A stretch of 64,000 nucleotides of DNA from Haemophilus parainfluenzae (GTDB lineage: Bacteria; Pseudomonadota; Gammaproteobacteria; Enterobacterales; Pasteurellaceae). This document shows, piece by piece, positions 49,589 to 60,113 of the stretch. The notes under the pieces are model-generated. The model did no database searches. It had not been told where the DNA came from and was given only the letters and a program-made list of their open reading frames with translations. The position numbers and the translations under genes were made by a program. Location: contig NZ_QEPQ01000003.1 in NCBI RefSeq assembly GCF_003252795.1, positions 124,001 through 188,000 on the forward strand. Direction: 5' to 3'. The first letter of the stretch is position 1, and every line of letters begins with the position of its first letter.

Positions 49589-50482
49589 TTATCCCCGTGG
49601 ATGGAATCTTTCATGAAGGTGTTTTAAGCGTTCTTTAGCCACATGAGTATAGATTTGCGTGGTGGAGAGATCGCTGTGTCCGAGGAGCATTTGTACAACA
49701 CGGAGATCCGCACCATGATTCACCAAATGTGTCGCAAAGGCATGACGGAGAACGTGTGGAGAAAGTGCATCTGTATTGATTCCTGCTAACACGGCATAAT
49801 GCTTTATACGATGCCAAAAGGTTTGGCGAGTCATTTGTTGAGCTCGTTGACTAGGAAAAACCACATCAGAGCTTTGCCCATTAAGCAAAATAGGGCGACC
49901 GTAAAGTATGAATTGTCGCACCCAAAACGCGGCTTCTTCTCCCATTGGTACAATACGTTCTTTGTTACCTTTACCAATCACACGCACGACACCTTGTTGT
50001 AAATTCATATTCTCAATAGTGAGCGTGACCAATTCCGTGACACGTAATCCAGTGGCATAAAGTAATTCCAACATGGCTTTATCACGTAACTCGAGCGGAA
50101 TTTCGACATCAGGTGTATTTAATAAATCCGTGACTTGTTGCTCGGTTAAATATTTAGGTAAGCGGCTTGGCAATTTAGGTGAGCTCAGTACAGCACTTGG
50201 GTCATCCGTACGATACTTTTCACGATACAAATATTGGAATAATTTCCGCATTGCACTCAACATTCGCGCAGTGCTGGTGGCTTTGTAACCTTGCTCTAAA
50301 CGACTGCCTAAAAATTGTTGCAGATCTAAGGGTTCGAGAGTTTCGAGGGATAAATTTTGTTTATCCAACCAATCACAAAGTGCGGTCAAATCGAGACGAT
50401 AGGACTGCACGGTGTTTTCAGACAATCCTTTTTCGATCCAATATTCATTTAAGAACAAATCGACTAGCGTAAGGTTATTCAT
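49589..50482 (-). CDS. xerD: Tyrosine recombinase XerD
   Basis: XerD, with XerC and FtsK, resolves chromosome dimers at dif. The 297 residues include the N-terminal core-binding domain (FLNEYWIEKGLSENTVQSYR near 10-29) and the catalytic residues: Arg in YATGLRVTELV near 147, Lys in GKGNKER near 172, HxxR in SPHVLRHAFATHL near 244-252, and the nucleophile Tyr in TTQIYTHV near 279. XerD rather than XerC is supported by the N-terminal pattern and length. The start follows the MFS gene stop by two bases, so it is probably translated from the proC-MFS transcript. It contains an uptake signal at 50378-50386. Confidence 0.93.
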   Translation of the reverse strand: MNNLTLVDLFLNEYWIEKGLSENTVQSYRLDLTALCDWLDKQNLSLETLEPLDLQQFLGSRLEQGYKATSTARMLSAMRKLFQYLYREKYRTDDPSAVLSSPKLPSRLPKYLTEQQVTDLLNTPDVEIPLELRDKAMLELLYATGLRVTELVTLTIENMNLQQGVVRVIGKGNKERIVPMGEEAAFWVRQFILYGRPILLNGQSSDVVFPSQRAQQMTRQTFWHRIKHYAVLAGINTDALSPHVLRHAFATHLVNHGADLRVVQMLLGHSDLSTTQIYTHVAKERLKHLHERFHPRG

Positions 50483-50484
50483 GT

Positions 50485-51645
50485 TTACACTCTATGTACC
50501 AAAAAGGCTTTCACACCACGCGGAGTGATAAATAAGCCAATGAAGGCAAAGGCAGCCATTAAACTAAAGGCATAAACAGGCGAAATTGGATAAAGTATGC
50601 CAGAAAGCGCAGTGAAAATCGCAATGGCTGCACATCCCGCCAAGGCATTGTATAAGCCTTGTAATTTCGCAATATGGGTTTGTGGTTGAGTGGTGATATA
50701 ACGCACGGTCGCGTAATGGCCAACGACATAAGTAAGACTGTGAAAGCATTGTAGTAAGACAATCTCAACAAAGGTATCGGCATAACCGAAAGCGAGCCAA
50801 CGCACGATAGCCGCAATACCGGTGAGATAGAAAAGGGCTGTAATGGTCCAGTTTTTGAATAATCGGGTGGAGAAGAAAAAGACCACGATTTCAGCTAATA
50901 CACTGATTCCCCAAAATAAACCTGCATCGGAAACGGAGTGGCCATGATTTGTCCAAAAAATAGTGCTATATGAGTAATAAGCTGCATGCGATCCTTGAAT
51001 GAGTGAAATCGCAATAAACAAACGAAGGGTCGTTTTATTTTTCAGTAAGTCTAAAAATCCAACGGAATTTTCGACCGCACTTTGGGGTTCATCTTGCGGC
51101 ATTGGGTTCGGATGAAGTAATTGCACAATACAGTAAAAAACGAGTATGCCTGTGATCATCCAAGTAATATATTGTTCACCCACGAGTCCAATAAAATAAC
51201 CGAATACCATCACACCGACAACGAACGCAAAGGAGCCAATTAAGCGCGCTTTACCGTAATCTAAATGAATTTGCTGTTGCCACGTGCTGGCGAGACTATC
51301 ACCAATCGGCATACCGGCTGCATTCACCATGGAATACAATGCAAGTCCAATAAATAATAGCCAGAAATTGTGTGACATCAGTCCAATTAAGGCCATTGTA
51401 ATGGCACTGGCCACACCTAAATAACGTAACCCATTTACTAAGAGGGAAACACGTTTGATTAAGCCAGAAAATAAAATACCGCCGCTGAAACGGAAAATGT
51501 AGGCACAGGCAAGCAATAAGCCGATGCTTTCTTCGCTATAAGATTGTGTTTTCAACCACGCAGGGAAAAGCGGAAGAAACACACCGTAGGCACAGTAGTA
51601 ACCAAAAAAGCTCAAGGCGAGCCAAGTAAAAGGACGAACTTGCAT
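50485..51645 (-). CDS. MFS transporter, HcaT-like
   Basis: A 386-residue major facilitator with 12 predicted helices. It starts [20 protein letters not shown], typical of the group containing HcaT (3-phenylpropionate permease) and nucleoside/oligosaccharide symporters, with FSGLIKR near 60 and the conserved [12 protein letters not shown] near 110. The substrate in Haemophilus is not known; 3-phenylpropionate catabolic genes are not nearby. The start codon shares one base with the proC stop, a sign of translational coupling. An uptake signal is inside at 51074-51082. Confidence 0.8.
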   Translation of the reverse strand: MQVRPFTWLALSFFGYYCAYGVFLPLFPAWLKTQSYSEESIGLLLACAYIFRFSGGILFSGLIKRVSLLVNGLRYLGVASAITMALIGLMSHNFWLLFIGLALYSMVNAAGMPIGDSLASTWQQQIHLDYGKARLIGSFAFVVGVMVFGYFIGLVGEQYITWMITGILVFYCIVQLLHPNPMPQDEPQSAVENSVGFLDLLKNKTTLRLFIAISLIQGSHAAYYSYSTIFWTNHGHSVSDAGLFWGISVLAEIVVFFFSTRLFKNWTITALFYLTGIAAIVRWLAFGYADTFVEIVLLQCFHSLTYVVGHYATVRYITTQPQTHIAKLQGLYNALAGCAAIAIFTALSGILYPISPVYAFSLMAAFAFIGLFITPRGVKAFLVHRV

Positions 51646-52460
51646 TAGAATAATTTTTCCATTTCTTGTGAGCGTGCCACACAGGCTTGCATCGCTAGTT
51701 TAATAATGTCGTTAAATTGGTGTTGATTGAATACATTTAATGCGGCTGCGGTGGTGCCGCCTTTTGAGGTGACATTTTCTCGTAATGTGGAAAGGGCTAT
51801 TTGAGGATTTTCAATCACCAACTTCGCCGAGCCTAACATGGCTTGTTGTACCAACTCACGAGATTGGTTTTCATCTAAGCCCATTTCTATTAAGCCTTGT
51901 TGCATGGCTTCTAAAAATTGGAAGAAGTAAGCTGGGCTACTGCCAGATGCAGCGGTGACTGCATGCATTTGATCTTCATTTGTCACCCAAGTGGTTTTCC
52001 CTACAGCTGAAAGTAAATCTTCCGCAAAAGCGCGGTCAATTTCAGGTGTGTTTTTGTCCGCAAATAAGCCTGCCATGCCTTCACCCACTAATGCAGGTGT
52101 GTTTGGCATCACGCGAACAATGGATTTTGCTGTTGGAAGGAGTTCAGCTAATCGGGCAGTCGAAATTCCTGCTGCAATAGAAATAATTAATTTATCAGAT
52201 AAATCAACCGCACTTAATGGCTTGCAAACATCGGCTAGCACTTGTGGCTTAATGGCAAATAACACAACTTGAGATTGTGTGATGGATTGCTCGTTATCCG
52301 TAGAAACGGCGACGCCATATTGAGCAAAAAAAGCACGTTTCTCTTCATTAGGATCATTAACGATAATTTTATCGGCAGGATAACCTTGCTTTAATAGGCC
52401 TAACACAATCGCTTGTGCCATATTGCCACCGCCGATGAAGGCAATTAATTTCTGTTGCAT
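51645..52460 (-). CDS. proC: Pyrroline-5-carboxylate reductase
   Basis: ProC carries out the last step of proline synthesis with NAD(P)H. I prefer the second ATG (52460, [18 protein letters not shown]); an ATG one codon earlier is also possible. The 271 residues have the Rossmann motif [15 protein letters not shown] near 7-21 and the C-terminal signature [19 protein letters not shown] near 222-240. It is the first gene of proC-MFS-xerD on the minus strand. Uptake signal inside at 52207-52215. Confidence 0.95.
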   Translation of the reverse strand: MQQKLIAFIGGGNMAQAIVLGLLKQGYPADKIIVNDPNEEKRAFFAQYGVAVSTDNEQSITQSQVVLFAIKPQVLADVCKPLSAVDLSDKLIISIAAGISTARLAELLPTAKSIVRVMPNTPALVGEGMAGLFADKNTPEIDRAFAEDLLSAVGKTTWVTNEDQMHAVTAASGSSPAYFFQFLEAMQQGLIEMGLDENQSRELVQQAMLGSAKLVIENPQIALSTLRENVTSKGGTTAAALNVFNQHQFNDIIKLAMQACVARSQEMEKLF

Positions 52461-52528
52461 CATTTTTTCCCGTGAGTTTATGGGCTACAATGTCGCGTAT
52501 TTTACCCTATTATGAAGGAAGTGTTACG

Positions 52529-53440
52529 ATGTGGTTTAAAAATTTAATGTCATATAGGCTGACTAAGCCCTTAGATTGGGATCTTAATGAATTACAACGC
52601 CAGTTGTCAGATTGTGAATTTCATCCTTGTGGTTCACAAGATCAAAGTAAATTTGGCTGGACGAATCCGTTGAAAGGCAGCGAATTATTGCATTTTTCAG
52701 TGGGTAAACACATTTTGTTAGTTGCGAAAAAAGAAGAAAAAATGTTGCCGGCGAATGTGGTAAAACGTGAATTAGATGAACGCATTGAAAGCCTAGAGCA
52801 AAAAGAAAACCGTAAATTGAAGAAAACGGAAAAACAAACGTTAAAAGATGATGTGGTGATGAATTTATTGCCACGTGCATTCACTAAAAATCAGCAAACT
52901 TCTGTATGGATTGATACAGAGAACAACCTTGTGCATGTCGATGCGGCATCGAGTAAACGAGCAGAAGATGCCTTGGCGTTATTACGTAAATCACTTGGTT
53001 CGTTACCCGTTGTACCGTTGGCATTTGCAAATGAACCTTCGACCATTTTAACGGATTGGATTGTGCAGGAAAAAATCCCGCATTGGTTGGTGGCATTAGA
53101 AGAGGCTGAACTGCGAGGAAGCCAAGAAGACAGCGTGATCCGTTGTAAGAAACAGCCTTTAGAAAATGAAGAGATTCTCGCACTTTTACAAGATGGCAAA
53201 AAAGTGGTGAGCAAACTCGCATTGGAGTGGGAAGATACGCTGACGTTTGTATTTAATGAAGATTGCACGCTCAAACGTTTAAAATTTGCTGATGCAGTGC
53301 GTGAGAAAAATGCGGATATTTTAAAAGAAGATTATGCGCAACGTTTTGATGCTGATTTTGTATTAATGACGGGCATTTTATCTAAACTGACCGAAAACTT
53401 ACTCGATGAATTTGGTGGCGAGAAAGTCAGATTAGGCTAG
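52529..53440 (+). CDS. rdgC: Recombination-associated protein RdgC
   Basis: RdgC forms a ring dimer round DNA and restrains RecA-mediated exchange. The start is the ATG at 52529 (MWFKNLMSYRLTK), preceded by GAAGGA; upstream in-frame ATGs in the proC promoter region would add a non-family leader. The 303 residues have the family segments LPRAFTKNQQTSVWID near 115-130 and a C-terminal region of long charged helices. It is divergent from proC across 68 bases. Confidence 0.94.
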   Translation: MWFKNLMSYRLTKPLDWDLNELQRQLSDCEFHPCGSQDQSKFGWTNPLKGSELLHFSVGKHILLVAKKEEKMLPANVVKRELDERIESLEQKENRKLKKTEKQTLKDDVVMNLLPRAFTKNQQTSVWIDTENNLVHVDAASSKRAEDALALLRKSLGSLPVVPLAFANEPSTILTDWIVQEKIPHWLVALEEAELRGSQEDSVIRCKKQPLENEEILALLQDGKKVVSKLALEWEDTLTFVFNEDCTLKRLKFADAVREKNADILKEDYAQRFDADFVLMTGILSKLTENLLDEFGGEKVRLG

Positions 53441-53455
53441 TTTTAATCATGAAAT

Positions 53456-53485
53456 AAAAAGGCGAACATCATGTTCGCCTTTTGT
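53456..53485 (+). terminator. Terminator after rdgC
   Basis: AAAAGGCGAACA (53457-53468) pairs with TGTTCGCCTTTT (53472-53483), three-base loop, followed by GTTTG. The stem sequence is almost the same as the glmU terminator at 29.7 kb. Confidence 0.8.
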
Positions 53486-53491
53486 TTGTTT

Positions 53492-53520
53492 AAAAGTGCG
53501 GTCAAATTTCCGCACGTTTT
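53492..53520 (-). terminator. Terminator of typA
   Basis: GTGCGG (53497-53502 region) pairs with CCGCAC (53510-53515 region) within a longer A/T-flanked stem; one arm is an uptake signal (53494-53502) and the other is a shortened copy. The A run on the left gives T residues on the minus strand. Confidence 0.6.
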
Positions 53521-53523
53521 TAA

Positions 53524-55374
53524 TTAGTGAGTACTCGTACTAGTTGTCGTACGGTTTGCACGTTTACGATCGTTTTCCGTTAAGAGTTTTTTACGGATAC
53601 GGATCGATTCTGGTGTCACTTCCACTAACTCGTCATCATCGATAAACTCGATGGCTTGTTCAAGTGTAAATTTCACCGGTGTGGTTAAGACGATGGCATC
53701 ATCTTTACCCGATGCACGCATATTGGTGAGTTTTTTACCTTGTAAACAGTTTACGGTTAAGTCATTTGTTCGGCTGTGAATACCGATGATTTGACCTTCG
53801 TAAACTTCTACGTTAGCTTCGATCATTAATTTACCACGCTCTTGTAAACCAAATAGTGCATAAGCAAGTGCTTTACCGGTTGCGTTAGAAATTAATACAC
53901 CGTTTTTACGTTGGCCGATTTCACCTGGTTTGATGTCATCGTAGTGATCGAAACTAGAGTAAAGTAAACCAGTACCAGATGTCATAGTCATGAATTCACC
54001 ACGGAAACCGATCAAGCCACGGCTTGGGATGATGTATTCTAAACGTACACGACCTTTGCCATCCGGCATCATATCGCGAACTTCACCTTTACGGATACCT
54101 AATGCTTCCATGACAGAACCTTGGTGTTGTTCTTCCACGTCGATAGTCACTTGCTCGTAAGGTTCTTGTTTTTTACCGTTGATTTCACGGTAGATTACTT
54201 TAGGGCGAGAAACCGCAAGTTCATAACCTTCTCGACGCATATTTTCAATTAATACAGAAAGGTGTAATTCACCACGACCAGAAACACGGAATTCATCTGG
54301 GTTTGGTGTTTCTTCTACGCGTAATGCCACGTTGTGAACTAACTCTTTGTTTAAACGTTCAAGAATTTGACGAGAAGTCACATATTTACCTTCTTGACCC
54401 GCAAACGGAGAAGTGTTTACACAGAAGAACATGGTTACGGTTGGTTCATCAACGGTTAATGAAGGTAGTGCTTCAACCGCGTTGATATCACAAATAGTAT
54501 CCGAGATATTTAATTCACCTAAACCCGTAATCGCGATGATATCACCTGCGTAAGCAACATCTTCTTCATAACGTTGTAAACCAAGGTGACCTAATACTTG
54601 ACCTACACGGCCTTGACGAGTTTTACCTTCGCCATCAATGATCGTCACAGGTTGATTTGGTTTGATTGAGCCACGTTTGATACGACCGATACCAATAACA
54701 CCCACATAGCTGTTATAGTCTAATTGGGAAATTTGCATTTGGAATGGGGCATCAAGTTCCACTTTTGGCGGTTCAACGTGTTGAACAATCGCTTCAAATA
54801 ATGGGGTCATGTCTTCTGCTAATTCTTCGTGTTCAAGACCTGCGACACCATTTAATGCAGATGCATAGATAATAGGGAAGTCTAATTGCTCATCGGTTGC
54901 ACCAAGGTTAACGAATAAATCGAAAACTTGATCCACCACCCAATCAGGACGTGCGCCTGGGCGGTCAACTTTGTTGATAACTACAATTGGTTTTAAACCA
55001 TGAGCAAAGGCTTTTTGTGTCACGAAACGCGTTTGTGGCATTGGGCCGTCAAAGGCATCTACCACTAAAAGTACAGAATCCACCATAGAAAGTACACGTT
55101 CTACTTCACCACCGAAGTCGGCGTGTCCTGGGGTATCTACGATGTTAATGCGATAACCATTCCAGTTAATTGCGGTATTTTTTGCAAGAATGGTAATGCC
55201 ACGTTCTTTTTCAAGATCGTTTGAGTCCATTACGCGTTCATCAACATCACCACGAGTTGATTCAAATGTACCAGATTGTTGAAGGAGTTTGTCAACGAGG
55301 GTGGTTTTACCATGGTCAACGTGAGCGATAATTGCGATATTGCGCAATTTGTTAATATCAATGTCGTTTTTCAT
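53524..55374 (-). CDS. typA: Ribosome-associated GTPase TypA/BipA
   Basis: BipA is a translational GTPase that helps large-subunit assembly, especially in the cold or under stress. The 616 residues have the G domain motifs [15 protein letters not shown] near 17-31 (P-loop), RGITI near 58, DTPGHADF near 78 and NKVD near 132, then the EF-G-like domains III and V and the BipA-specific C-terminal domain ([18 protein letters not shown] near 547). The end has a Thr/Ser-rich tail. It lies divergent from glnA across a 248-base region with a nested inverted repeat. Confidence 0.97.
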   Translation of the reverse strand: MKNDIDINKLRNIAIIAHVDHGKTTLVDKLLQQSGTFESTRGDVDERVMDSNDLEKERGITILAKNTAINWNGYRINIVDTPGHADFGGEVERVLSMVDSVLLVVDAFDGPMPQTRFVTQKAFAHGLKPIVVINKVDRPGARPDWVVDQVFDLFVNLGATDEQLDFPIIYASALNGVAGLEHEELAEDMTPLFEAIVQHVEPPKVELDAPFQMQISQLDYNSYVGVIGIGRIKRGSIKPNQPVTIIDGEGKTRQGRVGQVLGHLGLQRYEEDVAYAGDIIAITGLGELNISDTICDINAVEALPSLTVDEPTVTMFFCVNTSPFAGQEGKYVTSRQILERLNKELVHNVALRVEETPNPDEFRVSGRGELHLSVLIENMRREGYELAVSRPKVIYREINGKKQEPYEQVTIDVEEQHQGSVMEALGIRKGEVRDMMPDGKGRVRLEYIIPSRGLIGFRGEFMTMTSGTGLLYSSFDHYDDIKPGEIGQRKNGVLISNATGKALAYALFGLQERGKLMIEANVEVYEGQIIGIHSRTNDLTVNCLQGKKLTNMRASGKDDAIVLTTPVKFTLEQAIEFIDDDELVEVTPESIRIRKKLLTENDRKRANRTTTSTSTH

Positions 55375-55400
55375 TTATTACGTTCTTAAAGTTTAAGTTT

Positions 55401-55469
55401 TGTAGGGTGGAATTTTAATGCCACCGAATAGTCCAAGTAGTTTGAATTAGTGAGTAAACTCACTCTACG
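55401..55469. repeat. Nested inverted repeat between typA and glnA
   Basis: An outer stem GTAGGGTG (55402-55409) with CACTCTAC (55461-55468, one G-T pair) encloses two inner hairpins: GGTGG (55406-55410) with CCACC (55421-55425), and AGTGAG (55449-55454) with CTCACT (55459-55464). A further small dyad CGAGA-A-TCTCG lies at 55468-55478. The size and shape resemble intergenic palindromic repeat elements, but only this copy is in the window. Confidence 0.5.
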
Positions 55470-55622
55470 AGAATCTCGAAAGGGCAAAAATTATACACGA
55501 TATTTCGCTGCTCTGCTATGCCAGGACATAAAATAAATCTTATGAAAAAAGCAAGCGATTGCGTTATAATGCTCTTTTAATTTTATTAAAGATTATACAC
55601 ATAGCAAAATAGAGGACTCCTT

Positions 55623-57041
55623 ATGCCAAATGCAAATGCAATTGCCAACGTATTTAAACTGATCGAAGAGAACGATATTAAGTTCGTGCTACTTCGTTTC
55701 ACCGACATTAAAGGTAAAGAACACGGTGTTTCTATCCCGGTTAGCCTTGTTGATGAAGATATGTTTGAAGATGGCAAAATGTTCGATGGCTCTTCTGTTG
55801 AAGGTTGGAAAACCATTAACAAAGCCGATATGCTTTTAATGCCAATTGCTGAAACTGCAGTAGTCGATCCATTTGCGCAGATCCCAACACTTTCAATTCG
55901 TTGTAGCGTGTATGAACCAACAACTATGCAAAGCTATGATCGTGATCCGCGTTCAATCGCTATTCGAGCTGAAAACTATATGCGTTCAACAGGCGTTGCA
56001 GATCAGGCATTCTTTGGTCCAGAACCTGAGTTCTTCTTATTTGATGATGTACGTTTTGATGTATCAATGAACCGTGCTTCTTTCGCCATTGATGATATTG
56101 AAGCCGCTTGGAACACCAATAAAAAATATGAAGGCGGAAACAATGCTTACCGTCCATTGAAAAAAGGTGGTTATTGTGCAGTGGCACCAATTGATACCGC
56201 TCATGATATTCGTTCTGAAATGTGTTTAATTTTAGAAGAAATGGGCTTAGTCATCGAAGCTCATCACCATGAAGTGGCAACAGCAGGTCAGAACGAAATT
56301 GCAACCAAATTCAACAGCTTAACCTTAAAAGCGGATGAAACACAAATCTATAAATATGTGGTGCAAAACGTTGCATTAGAACATGGTAAGACCGCTTGCT
56401 TTATGCCGAAACCAATTACGGGTGATAATGGTTCTGGTATGCACTGTAATATGTCATTAAGCAAAGATGGCAAAAACATTTTCCAAGGTGATAAATATGC
56501 AGGCCTTTCTGAAACCGCACTTTATTACATCGGCGGTATCATTAAGCATGCTAAAGCATTAAATGCGTTCACAAACCCAAGTACTAACTCATACAAACGT
56601 TTAGTGCCAGGTTTTGAAGCGCCAGTATTGTTGGCTTACTCTGCAAGTAACCGTTCTGCGTCAATTCGTATTCCAGCAGTAACTAGTCCGAAAGCAATCC
56701 GTATTGAAGCTCGTTTCCCAGATCCATTGGCAAACCCGTACCTTGCATTCGCTGCATTATTGATGGCTGGCCTTGATGGCGTGGTAAACAAAATCCACCC
56801 AGGCGATGCAATGGATAAAAATCTTTACGATCTTCCACCAGAAGAATTAAAAGATATTCCAGCAGTTGCGAGCTCGCTAGAAGAAGCGTTGAATTCATTA
56901 GAAAAAGACTATGAATTCTTAACGCAAGGTGGTGTGTTTACGAAAGACTTTATCGAAGCATTTATTAATATTAAACGTAAAGAGGTAGAGCGTTTAAATA
57001 TGACACCACATCCTGTTGAGTTTGAGATGTATTATGCATAA
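55623..57041 (+). CDS. glnA: Glutamine synthetase type I
   Basis: GlnA makes glutamine from glutamate and ammonia. The 472 residues match the type I-beta enzyme: the N-terminal latch region ([20 protein letters not shown] near 20-39), the active-site Glu in [11 protein letters not shown] near 128-138, the ATP site [20 protein letters not shown] near 262-281, and the adenylylation site Tyr in [11 protein letters not shown] near 397, so it should be controlled by GlnE. A TATAAT at 55565-55570 could be its -10; AGAGGAC precedes the ATG. It is the last core gene before the polysaccharide locus. Confidence 0.97.
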   Translation: MPNANAIANVFKLIEENDIKFVLLRFTDIKGKEHGVSIPVSLVDEDMFEDGKMFDGSSVEGWKTINKADMLLMPIAETAVVDPFAQIPTLSIRCSVYEPTTMQSYDRDPRSIAIRAENYMRSTGVADQAFFGPEPEFFLFDDVRFDVSMNRASFAIDDIEAAWNTNKKYEGGNNAYRPLKKGGYCAVAPIDTAHDIRSEMCLILEEMGLVIEAHHHEVATAGQNEIATKFNSLTLKADETQIYKYVVQNVALEHGKTACFMPKPITGDNGSGMHCNMSLSKDGKNIFQGDKYAGLSETALYYIGGIIKHAKALNAFTNPSTNSYKRLVPGFEAPVLLAYSASNRSASIRIPAVTSPKAIRIEARFPDPLANPYLAFAALLMAGLDGVVNKIHPGDAMDKNLYDLPPEELKDIPAVASSLEEALNSLEKDYEFLTQGGVFTKDFIEAFINIKRKEVERLNMTPHPVEFEMYYA

Positions 57042-57074
57042 TGATAAACAACAGAATTCAAGTTGTTGAATAAG

Positions 57075-57108
57075 AAAAGTGCGGTCATTTTTGACCGCAC
57101 TTTTTTCA
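57075..57108 (+). terminator. Paired uptake-signal terminator after glnA
   Basis: AAAAGTGCGGTCA pairs with TGACCGCACTTTT; exact signals at 57077-57085 and 57094-57102; T6 tail. It separates glnA from the polysaccharide operon. Confidence 0.9.
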
Positions 57109-57116
57109 TAAGTATT

Positions 57117-57158
57117 GTATTCTTTAATTGTGAAATAGTATTATTTCAAATAGAATAC
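57117..57158. promoter_or_regulatory. Candidate rmlB promoter with an overlapping dyad
   Basis: TTGTGA (57128-57133) and TAGAAT (57151-57156), 17-base spacing, form a plausible sigma-70 promoter. Between and over them lies a perfect dyad TGAAATA (57131-57137) with TATTTCA (57142-57148), and an outer arm GTATTCT (57117-57123) with AGAATAC (57152-57158). The position within the promoter suggests a repressor operator or a structured start region. Confidence 0.4.
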
Positions 57159-57198
57159 AGGGCAATGTTTTATTTGTTAAATAACCAAGAGGATGAAA

Positions 57199-58263
57199 AT
57201 GAGCAAAACAATTTTGGTTACTGGTGGTGCTGGTTTTATTGGCTCTGCAGTTGTTCGCCACATTATTGAAAGCACGCAAGATAACGTGGTAAATGTTGAT
57301 AAATTAACTTATGCAGGTAATTTAGAATCTTTAGAATCTGTAGAAAATAATCCACGTTATGCATTTGAACAAGTGGATATTTGTGATTCAAAAGCATTGT
57401 TGCGTGTATTTGAACATCATCAACCTGATGCCGTAATGCATTTAGCGGCAGAAAGTCATGTTGACCGTTCTATTGATGGGCCAGCAGCTTTTATCGAAAC
57501 AAATATAGTAGGCACTTACACGCTATTAGAAGCAGCTCGAGCCTATTGGAATACTTTAAATGATGAGAGAAAAGCAGCATTTCGTTTTCATCACATTTCA
57601 ACAGATGAGGTATATGGTGATTTAGAAGGAACAGATGATTTGTTTACTGAAACTACACCTTATGCACCTAGCAGTCCTTATTCAGCATCTAAAGCCTCTA
57701 GCGATCACTTGGTTCGCGCATGGTTGCGTACTTATGGTTTACCAACGATTGTGACTAACTGTTCAAATAACTATGGTCCATTTCATTTCCCTGAAAAACT
57801 TATTCCATTAATGATTTTAAATGCACTAGATGGAAAACCATTACCAGTTTATGGAAATGGTCAACAAATTCGAGACTGGTTATTTGTAGAAGATCATGCG
57901 CGTGCATTATATAAAGTCGTAACCGAAGGAGAAGTAGGGGAAACATACAACATCGGTGGACATAATGAGAAAGCAAATATTGATGTAGTACATACTATTT
58001 GTAGTTTATTAGAAGAGTTAGTACCAAATAAACCAGAAGGTGTAGCAAAATATGAAGATCTTATTACCTATGTGAAAGATCGCCCAGGTCACGATGTACG
58101 CTATGCGATTGATGCAGCCAAAATTGGCCGAGAATTAGGTTGGAAGCCACAAGAAACTTTTGAATCAGGTATCCGCAAAACGGTAGAATGGTATTTAAAT
58201 AACAAAAAATGGTGGAGCCGTGTATTAGATGGCTCGTATAACCGTGAGCGTTTAGGTAACTAA
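57199..58263 (+). CDS. rmlB: dTDP-glucose 4,6-dehydratase
   Basis: RmlB converts dTDP-glucose to dTDP-4-keto-6-deoxyglucose, the second step to dTDP-L-rhamnose. The second ATG (57199, [17 protein letters not shown]) is preferred because AAGAGG lies eight bases before it; 354 residues. It has the NAD motif GGAGFIGS, the active-site Tyr/Lys in [12 protein letters not shown] near 162 and the Asp-Glu pair in STDEVYGDL near 135. It is the first gene of a co-directional rmlB-A-D-C cluster. It carries no uptake signal. Confidence 0.95.
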   Translation: MSKTILVTGGAGFIGSAVVRHIIESTQDNVVNVDKLTYAGNLESLESVENNPRYAFEQVDICDSKALLRVFEHHQPDAVMHLAAESHVDRSIDGPAAFIETNIVGTYTLLEAARAYWNTLNDERKAAFRFHHISTDEVYGDLEGTDDLFTETTPYAPSSPYSASKASSDHLVRAWLRTYGLPTIVTNCSNNYGPFHFPEKLIPLMILNALDGKPLPVYGNGQQIRDWLFVEDHARALYKVVTEGEVGETYNIGGHNEKANIDVVHTICSLLEELVPNKPEGVAKYEDLITYVKDRPGHDVRYAIDAAKIGRELGWKPQETFESGIRKTVEWYLNNKKWWSRVLDGSYNRERLGN

Positions 58264-58341
58264 TTATTAACAAGCGGTGAAGTTTTCCTAATAATTTACA
58301 AAAATTTAAGAAAATCTATCCGCTCTTTTAAAGGTCTCCTT

Positions 58342-59214
58342 ATGAAAGGTATTATTCTTGCAGGCGGTTCTGGTACTCGCCTCTATCCCATTACTCTAGG
58401 TGTGTCTAAGCAGCTTTTGCCTGTTTATGATAAACCGATGATTTACTATCCACTTTCAGTATTAATGTTAGCGGGTATTCGCGATGTTCTTATTATTACT
58501 ACCCCTGAAGATAATGAAAGTTTCAAGCGCTTATTAGGTGATGGTTCAGACTTTGGTGTGAATTTACAGTATGCAATTCAACCAAGCCCAGATGGTTTAG
58601 CCCAAGCATTTCTTATTGGTGAAGAGTTTATCAATGGAGATAGCTGTTGTTTAGTATTAGGCGATAACATTTTTTATGGTCAGCATTTCTCTCAAATGTT
58701 GCAAGAAGCAGTTGCTCAACCAAGTGGTGCAACAGTATTCGGGTATCTTGTAAAAGATCCTGAACGTTTCGGCGTAGTTGAATTTGATGAAAACTTCAAA
58801 GCGGTTTCAATCGAAGAAAAGCCTGCCCAACCTAAATCTAACTATGCCGTAACAGGATTATATTTTTATGATAACCGTGTGGTTGATTTTGCAAAACAAG
58901 TTAAACCTTCAGCGCGTGGTGAATTAGAAATCACCACATTAAATGAAATGTATCTAAAAGACGGTTCATTAAACGTGCAATTACTTGGACGTGGTTTCGC
59001 TTGGTTAGATACAGGTACGCACGAAAGTTTACACGAAGCTGCTTCTTTCGTGCGTACCATTGAAAATGTTCAGGGCTTGCAAGTCGCTTGTTTAGAAGAG
59101 ATTGCATGGCGTAATAGTTGGTTAACTTCTGAACAAGTCGAGGCATTGGCAAAACCGATGGCGAAAAACGAATATGGTCAATACCTACTTCGTTTAATCA
59201 AAGAGGGCAAATAG
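58342..59214 (+). CDS. rmlA: Glucose-1-phosphate thymidylyltransferase
   Basis: RmlA makes dTDP-glucose from dTTP and glucose-1-phosphate. The 290 residues show the nucleotide site [21 protein letters not shown] near 3-22, the substrate loop [20 protein letters not shown] near 31-50, [10 protein letters not shown] near 105 and LDTGTHESL near 222. It is 78 bases after rmlB; this gap holds an ACAAGCGGT at 58270-58278. RBS AGGTCTCC is weak. It overlaps no gene and is followed one base later by rmlD. Confidence 0.96.
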   Translation: MKGIILAGGSGTRLYPITLGVSKQLLPVYDKPMIYYPLSVLMLAGIRDVLIITTPEDNESFKRLLGDGSDFGVNLQYAIQPSPDGLAQAFLIGEEFINGDSCCLVLGDNIFYGQHFSQMLQEAVAQPSGATVFGYLVKDPERFGVVEFDENFKAVSIEEKPAQPKSNYAVTGLYFYDNRVVDFAKQVKPSARGELEITTLNEMYLKDGSLNVQLLGRGFAWLDTGTHESLHEAASFVRTIENVQGLQVACLEEIAWRNSWLTSEQVEALAKPMAKNEYGQYLLRLIKEGK

Positions 59215-59215
59215 A

Positions 59216-60094
59216 ATGGCAAAATTTTTGATTACGGGTGCTAAAGGGCAAGTTGGCTACTGTTTAACGCAGCAATTACAAGGTAAACACGAAATTTTAG
59301 CCGTTGACCGTGATGAACTTGATATTACCGATCAAAGTGCGGTAAAAAATGCGATTGAAAATTTCCATCCTGATGTCATTATCAACGCCGCTGCACACAC
59401 AGCTGTGGATCGTGCTGAAACAGAAGTAGAACTTTCCAAAGCCATTAATGTGAAAGGCCCGCAATATTTGGCAGAAGCCGCAAAAGATGTAGGGGCAACC
59501 ATTTTACATATCTCAACCGATTACGTTTTTGATGGGCAGCGAGAAGGAAAATATAAAGAAACTGATGCTACCGATCCGCAAGGCGTATATGGCAAAACAA
59601 AATTAGAAGGTGAGCAAGCTGTTGCAAAAGCGAACGATAAATTTATTGTCTTGCGTACAGCTTGGGTATTTGGCGAACACGGCAATAACTTCGTGAAAAC
59701 GATGTTACGTTTAGCAAAAACTCGCGATACATTAGGCGTCGTAGCAGACCAAATTGGCGGGCCTACCTATGCAGGTGATATTGCAGCAAGCTTAATTCAA
59801 ATCGCAGAAAAAATTATTGCTGGCGAAGATGTTCAATATGGCATTTACCATTTCACAGGTGAACCTTGTATCAGTTGGCATGATTTTGCAAAAGCGATTT
59901 TTGCTGAAGCTGTTTCACAAAAAGTACTAGAAAAGGCACCGCTTGTGAATTCTATTACTACTGCTGATTATCCTACACCAGCAAAACGTCCAGCAAACTC
60001 ATGCTTAGATTTAACTAAAATTCAGCAAGTTTTTGATATTCAGCCAAGTAATTGGCAAAAAGCATTGAAAAATATTAAGGCTTATGCAGAATAA
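59216..60094 (+). CDS. rmlD: dTDP-4-dehydrorhamnose reductase
   Basis: RmlD is the last enzyme of dTDP-L-rhamnose synthesis and uses NADPH. The 292 residues have the nucleotide motif ITGAKGQVGYCL near 5-16, INAAAHTAVDRAE near 60, STDYVFDG near 100, the YGKTKLEGE active site near 125, and the C-terminal RPANSCLDLTKI near 262. It begins one base after rmlA. One uptake signal lies inside at 59335-59343, the last one before the window end. Confidence 0.95.
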   Translation: MAKFLITGAKGQVGYCLTQQLQGKHEILAVDRDELDITDQSAVKNAIENFHPDVIINAAAHTAVDRAETEVELSKAINVKGPQYLAEAAKDVGATILHISTDYVFDGQREGKYKETDATDPQGVYGKTKLEGEQAVAKANDKFIVLRTAWVFGEHGNNFVKTMLRLAKTRDTLGVVADQIGGPTYAGDIAASLIQIAEKIIAGEDVQYGIYHFTGEPCISWHDFAKAIFAEAVSQKVLEKAPLVNSITTADYPTPAKRPANSCLDLTKIQQVFDIQPSNWQKALKNIKAYAE

Positions 60095-60113
60095 GAAAAT
60101 ATAAGGATTTATA

